A stretch of DNA of 5,928 nucleotides from Candidatus Daviesbacteria bacterium GW2011_GWA2_42_7 (GCA_000997105.1 LCEJ01000047.1:1-5928); one strand, 5' to 3'; numbered from the stretch's first letter, positions 1 through 5,398 are shown. The notes: generated by a model from the sequence alone, not told the origin. Program-made: numbers and translations.

Positions 1-498
1 TGGAGCACCGCTATCCCACCTTAAGAAGTTGTCAAAAACCCGGCTACCTAATGCTTCTGCAAAATTGCAGGGAGCACCAAAGCATCCGATGTCTTCTGTC
101 CCCTCTCCCCTTCGGACTATCCCTAGCTCATCGGTCACATAAGTGTCCACCCCGTAAGGATGAGTCACCGTGTAAGCCGAGTTGGGTTCAAGCCCTGTTC
201 CGGTCAACCTGAGTCTCCCGAAAACCATCTGGTCACCTGCTAAAGGCTCTTCATTTAAGAAGGCACCTTCAACTGCCATCCGGAAGAAAGTCTTTCCTCC
301 ATTTGGAGTCTCTAATAGATCAGATTCTGCAATCCAATAGAAGAACTCGCTTGGGAAGTTGGAAGTAAACTGGGCTGGCTGTGAGGGATCAAAGTTTGGC
401 TCCTCACCTGCACCCGGTAAAACACATATTGGGTCTGTTCCGTCTAAACAGGCTACAACAGAGGTTCCGAGCGCATCAGTGTATGAAACTGGAAAACC
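1..498 (-). repeat. Module B of the secreted protein (partial, carries the 38-codon segment)
   Basis: This is the second copy of the module, residue 417 onward, starting GFPVSYTDALG. It keeps the same CLDGTDP, GAGEEPNFDPSQP, FPSEFFYWIAESD and GDQMVFGR blocks as module A. Unlike A, it carries a 38-codon segment at 100-213 that includes YTVTHPYGVDTY before TEDIGCFGAPC. The module is cut by the window edge. The offset to module A is 621 nt before that segment and 735 nt after it. Confidence 0.9.
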
Positions 499-1746
499 GT
501 TGGATTGCTCTACTTCCCCAGCAGCACTTTGGCCTTGCGGCACAATTGGTGCTGGTTGCGGGGCTTCACCTACAGCGGGAATAAATTCACCGCTGAGCAA
601 ATTTCCCGCTACAGTAAAGAGGTTAGTAAATAACCCCTCAAAAGGTAACCCCGGCCCTCCAATCCTAAAGAAGTTTTGGCCTATTGGGCTGCCTACTACC
701 GTGTGCGGTGTAACTGCATCACCCAAAGTCCCAACTGGAGCACCGCTATCCCACCTTAAGAAGTTGTCAAAAACCCGGCTACCTAATGCTTCTGCAAAAT
801 TGCAGGGAGCACCAAAGCATCCGATGTCTTCTGTTCTTCCAAAGACCATCTGGTCACCTTCTGCCGGCTCTTCATTTAAGAATGCCCCCTCCAAAGCCGT
901 GCGGATAAAAGTTTTACCGCCGTTTGGTGTATCCAAGGAATCCGATTCTGCAATCCAATAAAAGAACTCGCTAGGGAAATTTTCCCCTAAAACCGTGGGC
1001 TGTGAAGGATCAAAATTTGGCTCCTCACCTGCCCCAGGCAGGACACAAGTAGGATCCGTGCCGTCAAGGCATGGGGTTACTGAAACTCCTGTTGCATCCT
1101 GGTAAGCTGTCGGAAAACCGATGGCAGGATCAATTTCACCTGCTGCCGGATCTACTACTTGCTCAAGGATTGTTGTCGGAGTACCCTCGGGTGCCGTACC
1201 TTCTGGAGCTACATTGATAGTATCACCCGGAGCGTCTGCATTAACTTCTTCTATAGCTGCAGTGTCTCCCTCTGCCACAATAGTCTCTGTGGTAGTAGCA
1301 GGTTCTTCGGCTATATCGCCGACAGTAGTACCTGCCGTATCTGTGGGAGCAGTTGCCTCTGTTGTTGCAACCTCTTCTGTTACAGCTTCTTCAGTTAAGG
1401 CCTGCTGATCGGTATTTCCGGAACCGGAGTTGCTGGTTTGCTCTTCGCTACCGCCGCTACCTGAGCCAGACTTGCTTCCATCTGTTTGTTCTACCGCACC
1501 CGCGCTTTCATCGGTGGGTGATAAATCACCGCCGGATGTCCCGCTACCGGAGCTCACCTCTTCGGATGAACTGCCTGAGCCGGAATTGTCGGATGTAGTT
1601 TCAATAGTACCTTCGGAACCTGAACCGCTCTCAGCATATGCCGGAGTAGTTATGGAACCTGTAATTACAAGAAGTTGGGAAACTAAAATTAGTTGGACTG
1701 CTGCCAAATATATAAATTTTTGGAAATAATTTTTTTCTGTTTTCAT
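1..1746 (-). CDS. Large secreted protein with tandem Cys-containing modules, C-terminus cut by window edge
   Basis: The frame is open without a stop from the ATG at 1746 to base 1 (582 residues), so the gene continues past the left edge. Residues 1-38 form a signal peptide: charged start MKTEK, a hydrophobic core around 11-30, and a signal peptidase I site AYA|ES at 36-40. Residues 39 to about 115 are Ser/Gly-rich with repeated SGSGS, and about 115-209 are rich in Thr, Glu, Ala and Pro; both look like a flexible linker. From residue 210 two related modules follow (210-416 and 417 onward), each with PCLDGTDP- or ACLDGTDP-like and CFGAPC segments whose Cys pairs could form disulfides. From memory, the phrase VTHPYGVDTY resembles a secreted module seen in actinobacterial and environmental proteins, but I cannot name the family. 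Export to the cell surface or outside is well supported; a binding or adhesive role is only a guess. A good ribosome binding site precedes the start, and the gene is divergent from the Crp/Fnr gene. Confidence 0.9.
   Translation of the reverse strand, partial: MKTEKNYFQKFIYLAAVQLILVSQLLVITGSITTPAYAESGSGSEGTIETTSDNSGSGSSSEEVSSGSGTSGGDLSPTDESAGAVEQTDGSKSGSGSGGSEEQTSNSGSGNTDQQALTEEAVTEEVATTEATAPTDTAGTTVGDIAEEPATTTETIVAEGDTAAIEEVNADAPGDTINVAPEGTAPEGTPTTILEQVVDPAAGEIDPAIGFPTAYQDATGVSVTPCLDGTDPTCVLPGAGEEPNFDPSQPTVLGENFPSEFFYWIAESDSLDTPNGGKTFIRTALEGAFLNEEPAEGDQMVFGRTEDIGCFGAPCNFAEALGSRVFDNFLRWDSGAPVGTLGDAVTPHTVVGSPIGQNFFRIGGPGLPFEGLFTNLFTVAGNLLSGEFIPAVGEAPQPAPIVPQGQSAAGEVEQSNGFPVSYTDALGTSVVACLDGTDPICVLPGAGEEPNFDPSQPAQFTSNFPSEFFYWIAESDLLETPNGGKTFFRMAVEGAFLNEEPLAGDQMVFGRLRLTGTGLEPNSAYTVTHPYGVDTYVTDELGIVRRGEGTEDIGCFGAPCNFAEALGSRVFDNFLRWDSGAP
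499..1119 (-). repeat. Module A of the secreted protein (38 codons shorter than B)
   Basis: This is protein repeat unit A, residues 210-416 of the secreted protein. It starts at GFPTAYQDATG and contains Cys226, Cys234, Cys310 and Cys315, the block NFPSEFFYWIAESD, and a Gly/Phe-rich second half containing GGPGLPFEGLFTNLFTV. It aligns along its length with module B, but VFGR (301-304) joins directly to TEDIG (305-309). Module B has 38 extra residues at this junction. The deletion is in frame. Confidence 0.9.
736..834. repeat. 99-bp perfect direct repeat of bases 1-99
   Basis: Bases 736-834 are identical to bases 1-99 at every position by direct comparison. The match stops at 834/99, and on the other side it is limited by the window edge, so it may be longer. 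It codes for TEDIGCFGAPC through RWDSGAP in both modules. The rest of the two modules differ at many third codon positions, so this tract is much more alike than its surroundings. Confidence 0.97.
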
Positions 1747-1752
1747 GTTTTT

Positions 1753-1764
1753 CACCCCCTTTCC
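1753..1764 (-). promoter_or_regulatory. Ribosome binding site of the secreted-protein gene
   Basis: On the minus strand the sequence GGAAAGGGGGTG lies 6 nt before the ATG at 1746. Its GGGGGTG part can pair with the 16S anti-Shine-Dalgarno with one wobble. It fixes this ATG as the start and contrasts with the neighbouring genes, which have no such site. I could not find a convincing -35/-10 pair for this gene in 1747-1867. Confidence 0.7.
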
Positions 1765-1831
1765 GTTATTACTAACTGGACACAGAATAATTGTTTCTGC
1801 CTAAAACCTCCGTCAGCCAGGTTGCAAAAAA

Positions 1832-1851
1832 TTTGTGAAGTTGCTTACAAA
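1832..1851. promoter_or_regulatory. CRP/FNR-type palindromic operator
   Basis: TTTGTGA-N6-TTACAAA is a 7-bp inverted repeat with one mismatch. Its core TGTGA-N6-TTACA differs at one of ten positions from the classical CRP consensus TGTGA-N6-TCACA. It ends 16 bp before the start of a Crp/Fnr-family gene and overlaps that gene's proposed -35 box. From the secreted-protein side it lies about 85-105 bp upstream of the start. The likely reading is repression of the regulator by itself, with possible control of the divergent gene. Confidence 0.6.
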
Positions 1852-1861
1852 CTGGTAAGAT
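1833..1861 (+). promoter_or_regulatory. Promoter of the Crp/Fnr operon, probably leaderless
   Basis: TTGTGA (1833-1838), a 17-bp spacer and TAAGAT (1856-1861) form a moderate sigma70-type promoter, with an extended TGG before the -10. Six bases separate the -10 from the ATG at 1868, so transcription would start on or next to the start codon. No Shine-Dalgarno sequence is present. The -35 box lies inside the palindrome at 1832-1851, so operator occupancy should block RNA polymerase. Confidence 0.5.
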
Positions 1862-1867
1862 ACGCGC

Positions 1868-2560
1868 ATGGATAAACCCCAAAGCGCAATAGAAAAACTT
1901 GAAGATTTTTACAGCCGGTTTGGTTCAAAACGCCTTTACAAAAAGAAGGAAATGGTAATCAGGGCCGATGATGACCCACCCGGTGTTTTTTATCTTAAAG
2001 ACGGATACGCTCGACTTTACACCGTCTCACCATACGGACAGGAATTAACCTTTAACATTCTAAAACCAGGCTGTTATTTTTCCATGATGTGGGCAATCGG
2101 CGGAGCCCAAAATACCCGTTACTTTGAGGCCATGACGGATATTGAACTTTGGCGTGCTCCAAAGAAGGGGCTGATTGAATTTATCCAGGGAAACCCGGAT
2201 GTTTTATTTGAACTGACAAAAAGAATCCTAATTGGTTTGGATGGGCTTTTGGGGGTTATGGAATCACTTCTTTTTGGTAACGCATATAATAAGGTGGCCA
2301 CAGCTTTAATCGTGGCCGCAAAAAGGTTCGGGAAAAAGTTAGACAGCGGAGAGGTTATTATTGAGCTTCCCTTAACCCATCAAACCATTGCCTCGCTCGC
2401 CTGTCTGACTCGGGAAACTACCAGCTCTATAATGAAACAGTTTGAAAAAGACGCACTGGTTAATAATAAAAGACCCTTTCTGATCATCCCCAACCTGGAA
2501 AAACTGGAGAAGGAAGCTGTAATTCCCAAAGAGGAACAGCCCCTCCCCCATATCTTCTGA
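1868..2560 (+). CDS. Crp/Fnr-family transcriptional regulator
   Basis: This 230-residue protein has the length and layout of the family. Residues about 18-105 are a cyclic-nucleotide-binding-type beta barrel (GVFYLKDGYARLYTVSPYGQ, then FNILKPGCYF). A long dimerisation helix follows at about 111-137. The C-terminal winged helix-turn-helix is at about 165-208, with LTHQTIASLACLTRETTSSI and a recognition helix beginning at TRET (181-184). The barrel lacks the GE...R(S/T) phosphate-binding signature of cAMP-binding CRP, and there is no N-terminal Cys cluster as in FNR. The signal it senses is therefore unknown, and cAMP or an iron-sulfur cluster looks unlikely. It is the first gene of a two-gene operon, and a CRP-like palindrome overlaps its promoter, which suggests autoregulation. 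The start at 1868 is chosen for the promoter geometry and the family length. Confidence 0.93.
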   Translation: MDKPQSAIEKLEDFYSRFGSKRLYKKKEMVIRADDDPPGVFYLKDGYARLYTVSPYGQELTFNILKPGCYFSMMWAIGGAQNTRYFEAMTDIELWRAPKKGLIEFIQGNPDVLFELTKRILIGLDGLLGVMESLLFGNAYNKVATALIVAAKRFGKKLDSGEVIIELPLTHQTIASLACLTRETTSSIMKQFEKDALVNNKRPFLIIPNLEKLEKEAVIPKEEQPLPHIF

Positions 2561-2566
2561 AAGGAG
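2561..2566 (+). promoter_or_regulatory. Ribosome binding site of the downstream operon gene
   Basis: AAGGAG lies 8 nt before the ATG at 2575 and directly after the stop codon of the regulator (2558-2560). It supports that start and co-transcription of the two genes. Operon-internal translation here depends on a Shine-Dalgarno sequence, unlike the promoter-proximal gene. Confidence 0.8.
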
Positions 2567-2574
2567 AAAATTAT

Positions 2575-3099
2575 ATGAACAGAAGAGAAGTAGAGATGAC
2601 AGAGCTTTTTGAAAGTGGAAGCCCTTTACGCAACCATTCTACAAACTATGAAATTGCCAAAAGGACAAGAGAGGGACGGAAAAAAAATGAGAATGTGCCT
2701 AAAAAAGTTGCCAACGCCCAAAGGAAGAAAGCAAGGAGATTCCAACAAGCCACGGGGAAGATCAAAAATATCTTTCAAGGCCAAAATGAACCAGAAACTC
2801 CGGTTTCTTACAAAGACCTTCGTTACATGAAAAACGTCTTCCGGGTAATTGGCTTCGACGGAAGACAAGCCAACCTGGCAGAAACCCTTCAAACACTTTC
2901 CGTTATAGAGTGTGTTACCTGCAAACCATCCGGCGACGGCTTGTCTATCGGCATAATCGGAGATTTGCTCATCCGGTCCACGAGGCAAGTAATAGTCTGT
3001 GAAACTATCTGCCGAGGGTTAGAAGAGCCCATTAGTTACCTAAGACAGAAAGGTATGAAAATCGAGACATTCCCGGCAATAGAAAGAATCACTAGATAG
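2575..3099 (+). CDS. Hypothetical protein, basic N-terminal half and four Cys in the C-terminal half
   Basis: I do not recognise this 174-residue protein. Residues about 28-65 are very rich in Lys and Arg (KRTREGRKKNE, RKKARRF), which would suit nucleic-acid binding or a disordered tail. From about 80 onward it looks like a compact alpha/beta fold, with predicted strands around SIGIIGDLLIR (124-134) and QVIVCETICRG (138-148) and a helix around 149-160. It has CVTC (113-116) and CETIC (142-146), four cysteines that could hold a metal or form disulfides; this is a guess. There is no signal peptide or membrane segment, so it should be cytoplasmic. It begins 14 nt after the regulator's stop with its own ribosome binding site, so the two are probably one transcript and may share a function. 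The stop TAG is followed closely by further in-frame stops. Confidence 0.85.
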   Translation: MNRREVEMTELFESGSPLRNHSTNYEIAKRTREGRKKNENVPKKVANAQRKKARRFQQATGKIKNIFQGQNEPETPVSYKDLRYMKNVFRVIGFDGRQANLAETLQTLSVIECVTCKPSGDGLSIGIIGDLLIRSTRQVIVCETICRGLEEPISYLRQKGMKIETFPAIERITR

Positions 3100-3124
3100 T
3101 AATAATGATTTGCTTAGTTACTAT
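3096..3124. other. AT-rich inverted repeat at the end of the operon
   Basis: ATAGTAA and TTACTAT form a perfect 7-bp stem with a 15-nt loop, overlapping the stop codon of the preceding gene. It could mark the 3' end of the transcript, but the stem is weak and no T-run follows, so I do not call it a rho-independent terminator. I found no better terminator between the convergent genes here. Confidence 0.2.
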
Positions 3125-3173
3125 GTAATATGTTTTCCCGTCTATTTTAGTTGGGCGCAGAACAACTTCTGGT

Positions 3174-3329
3174 TCAACCCCCGTATGTCAGGATAAGAAG
3201 GGAGCCACACGTCCCTGAAATTCCTGTATTTTTCAACAGCTTCGGGAGGTGCCGGGGGGAAATGCCCGCTTCCCCAAAAACCGGTAAAAATATACTTTCT
3301 TCTAAAACTTCTTTTCTTCTTTCAGCCAT
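3174..3329 (-). CDS. Possible 51-residue ORF overlapping the zincin stop
   Basis: An ATG at 3329 opens a 51-codon frame beginning MAERRKEVLEES and ending LLILTYGG before a TGA at 3174. It overlaps the last 8 bases of the zincin-like gene in another frame, an arrangement typical of translational coupling, and it has no ribosome binding site of its own. The amphipathic start and the central segment PRHLPKLLKNTG look protein-like, but I recognise no family. It fills most of the gap between the convergent genes. The region could equally be non-coding; an opposing plus-strand frame there has only a TTG start and no ribosome binding site. Confidence 0.35.
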   Translation of the reverse strand: MAERRKEVLEESIFLPVFGEAGISPRHLPKLLKNTGISGTCGSLLILTYGG

Positions 3330-3627
3330 GGTAATTACATGACACCATAAGCCGCGTCGTCTCCTGTCTCACCTGTTCCTCCGGCCAATCCCAATGTGCT
3401 AAATGCACAAGCTCATGGATAATATCTTCTTCCTCCAAAAGACGGGTATGTAAAATCGTGGCTCTCACTTCCCCGTCAAGACGGACTCCTATAAATGGAT
3501 TCTTATGGCGGTCGATATCCGCATCAAATACTTGGACCGGAGAAATTCTTTCCAGGATAATTTGGTAGTCGGATAGGTTAAGTGTTTTCTGCCAATAGCT
3601 TAGCTGCCCTTCTACTCTTTCACTCAT
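3322..3627 (-). CDS. Small HEXXH zincin-like putative metallopeptidase
   Basis: This 101-residue protein has the zinc-protease signature HELVH at 71-75 (His71 and His75 as ligands, Glu72 as catalytic base), preceded by acidic LLEEEDII. Glu89 in the following helix, or nearby Glu83/Glu84, could be the third ligand. The start SYWQKTLNLSDYQI (10-23) and the strand VRATILHT (54-61) are like small phage- and island-borne minimal zincins of the ImmA/SprT type. I cannot place it in a named family. It has no signal peptide or membrane segment, so it should act in the cytoplasm. The frame is open further upstream to a TTG at 3804, but I choose the ATG at 3627 because a near-consensus promoter lies within that extension and the domain begins right after the ATG. 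A 51-codon ORF overlaps its stop. Confidence 0.75.
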   Translation of the reverse strand: MSERVEGQLSYWQKTLNLSDYQIILERISPVQVFDADIDRHKNPFIGVRLDGEVRATILHTRLLEEEDIIHELVHLAHWDWPEEQVRQETTRLMVSCNYHG

Positions 3628-3640
3628 ACAAGTACCCAAG

Positions 3641-3669
3641 TTTATACAATAACTATATGCTTTTGACAA
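3641..3669 (-). promoter_or_regulatory. Near-consensus sigma70-type promoter of the zincin-like gene
   Basis: On the minus strand TTGTCA (3664-3669) and TATAAA (3641-3646) are separated by 17 bp, each one base off the consensus. Transcription should start near 3634, about 7 nt before the ATG at 3627. The 5' leader would be too short for a normal Shine-Dalgarno sequence, and none is seen. The promoter rules out the longer frame starting at 3804. Confidence 0.65.
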
Positions 3670-3852
3670 GATACCACGGCGAAATTTCCCTCTACATATC
3701 TTCGGGTAAAAACTATTAGGAATAGTAGAGAAACTTCTGCTTAAATGAGGCAATAATATTAATATGGGGAGGGAAAATATTTTCCGGCAGGTTGTCAAGG
3801 TCAAACAGGATAAAAATCAAGCACCTAATGTTGAAATGTTTGACATAAAACT
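3670..3852. other. Intergenic region with several short palindromes
   Basis: No gene is supported here. It holds ACTATT-AGG-AATAGT (3712-3726), the palindrome ATATTAATAT (3756-3765) and the perfect 14-bp palindrome GGAAAATATTTTCC (3772-3785). At the far end GTTGAAAT (3830-3837) pairs with ATTTCAAC (3855-3862) across the stop codon of the Bro-N gene. On the plus strand that last stem is followed by a T-rich run, but no plus-strand gene lies upstream. The first two sit 85-145 bp upstream of the zincin start and could be operators. Confidence 0.35.
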
Positions 3853-4686
3853 TTATTTCAACTTCTTTTTCTCTTTGGGTAAATAATTTAATCCACTCAC
3901 AACTTTTCTTCCAGTTTTGTGTTCTAGCTCCAATCTGGCATTTTTGGCAATCCGTCCGCCTTTTTTGGCCGGAATTTTATTCTCTTCCAACCCTTTTGTT
4001 TGATCTACCTCTGCAATTTGGCGAGTTGAAAGTTCTGCAAGAGCCGTAAAAACAAGTTCCGCATCACTCATATGATCACGTAGATTTTCCGTTTTTAATT
4101 TCTTTAATTTTTTGTGTTCCTTTACGGTTAAATCACTCCACTCTTCATGAATAATATTTGTCAAAATTGCAAATTCATCTCTTTCTTTAACTTCATTATT
4201 TTTCCAGTAATCAGTAAGTTTATTACGGATTTCCTGCCCCATCATTCTTTGTTGAATCCACTTTTGACTCCTGCCCATTCTTTGCCAATATAGTCTTGAC
4301 CTGTTTAAGGCTTTCTCGGGATCAGAGACTTCTTGAATTCTTTCGTAGCCTACCCTAGCAAGCCAAAGTTTGATAGGTTCAGCTTTTGGACTGGGGACAG
4401 ATTGAATAAGCCTGAAGAGTGTTTCTACATCAGCAGCATCTGTTTTGTAAATTTTTCCATCGCTTGCTTGCATTTTCAGTTGGTCACATTTTGTGACGAC
4501 CTCACTTCCTTCCTCTTTTAAGCGATTTTTGAGTGTTGTCCAATAGCTTTGTGATTTTTTATGTTCAGTCTGATTTGTCAAAACACCGATAATATCCACC
4601 ACCGAAAAATACCATTTTTCCTGTTTTTTATCCCAATGTCTGCGCATATTTCTACCCTCAAAAATTACTAATTTGGAGTCATCCAT
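3853..4686 (-). CDS. Bro-N domain protein of DinD-like architecture
   Basis: This 277-residue protein matches the layout of DNA-damage-inducible protein D (DinD, about 274 residues in E. coli). An N-terminal Bro-N domain spans about 1-115, with KWYFSVVDIIGVLTNQ at 24-39 and VETLFRLIQSVPSPKAEPIK at 87-106. A basic helical middle follows, then a C-terminal domain with TVKEHKKLKKLKTENLRDHMSDAEL (187-211) and TGRKVVSGL (258-266). Bro-N domains bind DNA and are common in phage antirepressors; E. coli DinD is SOS-induced and opposes RecA filaments. Either role is possible and the sequence does not decide. The C-terminus is Lys-rich (KEKKKLK). I see no LexA box at the promoter. There is no Shine-Dalgarno sequence, and the start codon coincides with the predicted transcription start. 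The gene is free-standing between a REP-like hairpin and the zincin gene. Confidence 0.85.
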   Translation of the reverse strand: MDDSKLVIFEGRNMRRHWDKKQEKWYFSVVDIIGVLTNQTEHKKSQSYWTTLKNRLKEEGSEVVTKCDQLKMQASDGKIYKTDAADVETLFRLIQSVPSPKAEPIKLWLARVGYERIQEVSDPEKALNRSRLYWQRMGRSQKWIQQRMMGQEIRNKLTDYWKNNEVKERDEFAILTNIIHEEWSDLTVKEHKKLKKLKTENLRDHMSDAELVFTALAELSTRQIAEVDQTKGLEENKIPAKKGGRIAKNARLELEHKTGRKVVSGLNYLPKEKKKLK

Positions 4687-4692
4687 ATTTTT

Positions 4693-4721
4693 AATTTAAC
4701 CCTAATAATCCCCGAAGTCAA
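4693..4721 (-). promoter_or_regulatory. Leaderless promoter of the Bro-N gene
   Basis: TTGACT (4716-4721), a 17-bp spacer and TAAATT (4693-4698) precede the ATG by 6 nt, so the first T of the -35 lies 35 nt from the A of the ATG. There is no Shine-Dalgarno sequence. The 11-mer TTGACTTCGGG that includes the -35 also begins the promoter of the upstream membrane-protein gene, and the -35 overlaps one arm of the adjacent hairpin repeat. Confidence 0.5.
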
Positions 4722-4769
4722 TACTTCGATTGCGCTCAGTATTGACCCTGAGTATATCGAACGGGTCAA
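4717..4769. repeat. REP-like compound hairpin element
   Basis: Three interlocking inverted repeats fall in 53 bp. TTCGAT (4725-4730) pairs with ATCGAA (4756-4761), enclosing CTCAG (4735-4739) and CTGAG (4748-4752). GTCAATACT (4717-4725) pairs perfectly with AGTATTGAC (4738-4746). TTGACCC (4742-4748) pairs with GGGTCAA (4763-4769). These pairings compete, so the RNA or a DNA strand could switch folds. From memory, the TTCGA...GCTCAG...CTGAG...TCGAA pattern resembles dispersed intergenic repeats in several bacterial groups, including Patescibacteria. It lies between two co-directional genes and may act as a 3'-end structure for the upstream one, although no T-run follows it. Confidence 0.65.
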
Positions 4770-4778
4770 GATGAAACA

Positions 4779-5357
4779 TCACAAAGCATGTTCTTTATCC
4801 TCTAAAAAGGTTTTAAATTCTGTCTGAATAGCTTTCATAGCTTCCGGCTTCATTTCTTCTTTAGAGTTAAACCCCCGTAATTCAAAATTTCCGTCAGCTA
4901 ATTGATATACCCAAGCATAAAAAATCCGGTCGGGTTTATCCTGGAACAAAATTTGAATGTCAACACCACCGGAAATACTTTTATTGATGGTTAAAACTAC
5001 AAATTTACTTTTGTAATATTCTTTGTCAAAGGATTCTAAGCCTGAAATAATGCCTTCTCCAGTCTCTTTTTTTACTGCCGCATTAGAAATATTTATACCA
5101 CTACTGTCATTATTCAAATATGCGTTTAGAGCCTTCCGCAGGAATAATACAGCTGGATTTTTGTAAACTTTATAATAATCTTCAATATTATCTGAAGTAT
5201 CTTCCCAACTATCCGGCACATTAAGATCGGAGACAATTGGTTTTGGAGTTTCAATAATTTTTACCTTGTTTTGGGTTTCACGGTTATTAAAATATAAAAA
5301 CCCTATTAATAAAACCAGTACAATTATTATTGTTATTTGAAATTTTTTAGTGTTCAT
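4779..5357 (-). CDS. Membrane-anchored hypothetical protein
   Basis: I do not recognise this 192-residue protein. After MNTKK there is one hydrophobic segment at about 7-23 (ITIIIVLVLLIGFLYF) with no clear cleavage site. It is followed by a polar Pro-containing stretch to about 50, so the protein is probably anchored in the membrane with its body outside. Residues about 65-165 look like a compact alpha/beta domain: a helix near AVLFLRKALNAYL (69-81), then strands near KFVVLTIN, GGVDIQILFQ and RIFYAWVYQ, and NFELRGF. A helix around 170-187 ends the protein. The fold might be NTF2-like or cystatin-like, but this is only a guess from the helix-then-strands order. There are no cysteines. The gene has its own promoter and no Shine-Dalgarno sequence. 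It is followed by the REP-like hairpin and then the Bro-N gene, with no sign of functional linkage. Confidence 0.83.
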   Translation of the reverse strand: MNTKKFQITIIIVLVLLIGFLYFNNRETQNKVKIIETPKPIVSDLNVPDSWEDTSDNIEDYYKVYKNPAVLFLRKALNAYLNNDSSGINISNAAVKKETGEGIISGLESFDKEYYKSKFVVLTINKSISGGVDIQILFQDKPDRIFYAWVYQLADGNFELRGFNSKEEMKPEAMKAIQTEFKTFLEDKEHAL

Positions 5358-5363
5358 ACTTTT

Positions 5364-5392
5364 ACATTATGCCAAACTTTACCCGAAGTCAA
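5364..5392 (-). promoter_or_regulatory. Leaderless promoter of the membrane-protein gene
   Basis: TTGACT (5387-5392) begins 35 nt before the A of the ATG at 5357, as in the Bro-N promoter, and is part of the same 11-mer TTGACTTCGGG. At 17-bp spacing the -10 would be TAATGT, which is poor. CATAAT (5366-5371) preceded by an extended TGG is a better -10 but gives a 15-bp spacer. Either choice places transcription start within a few bases of the ATG. No Shine-Dalgarno sequence is present. Confidence 0.45.
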
Positions 5393-5398
5393 GATATT

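Noticed and set aside
1..834. CRISPR or other short-spaced repeat array
   Set aside because: The only long repeats here are two gene-internal protein modules 621-735 bp apart; there are no regularly spaced short repeats.
359..1729. Several plus-strand open frames of 60-200 codons opposite the secreted-protein gene
   Set aside because: The minus strand has one unbroken 582-codon frame with a signal peptide, a ribosome binding site and repeated modules. The plus frames are its shadows and show no family features.
2626..2988. Minus-strand frame of 120 codons
   Set aside because: It lies fully opposite the operon gene at 2575-3099, which has a ribosome binding site and operon context.
3252..3284. 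GC-rich hairpin (GGGGA...TCCCC within CCGG...CCGG) as a terminator for the convergent genes
   Set aside because: Neither strand has a T-run after the stem, and the sequence lies within a possible coding frame.
3151..3342. Plus-strand frame of 63 codons starting at TTG
   Set aside because: It has no ATG, no ribosome binding site and no recognisable motif, and it opposes a more protein-like minus-strand frame.
3628..3804. N-terminal extension of the zincin-like gene to a TTG at 3804
   Set aside because: A near-consensus promoter at 3641-3669 lies inside it, the TTG has no ribosome binding site, and the recognisable domain begins after the ATG at 3627.
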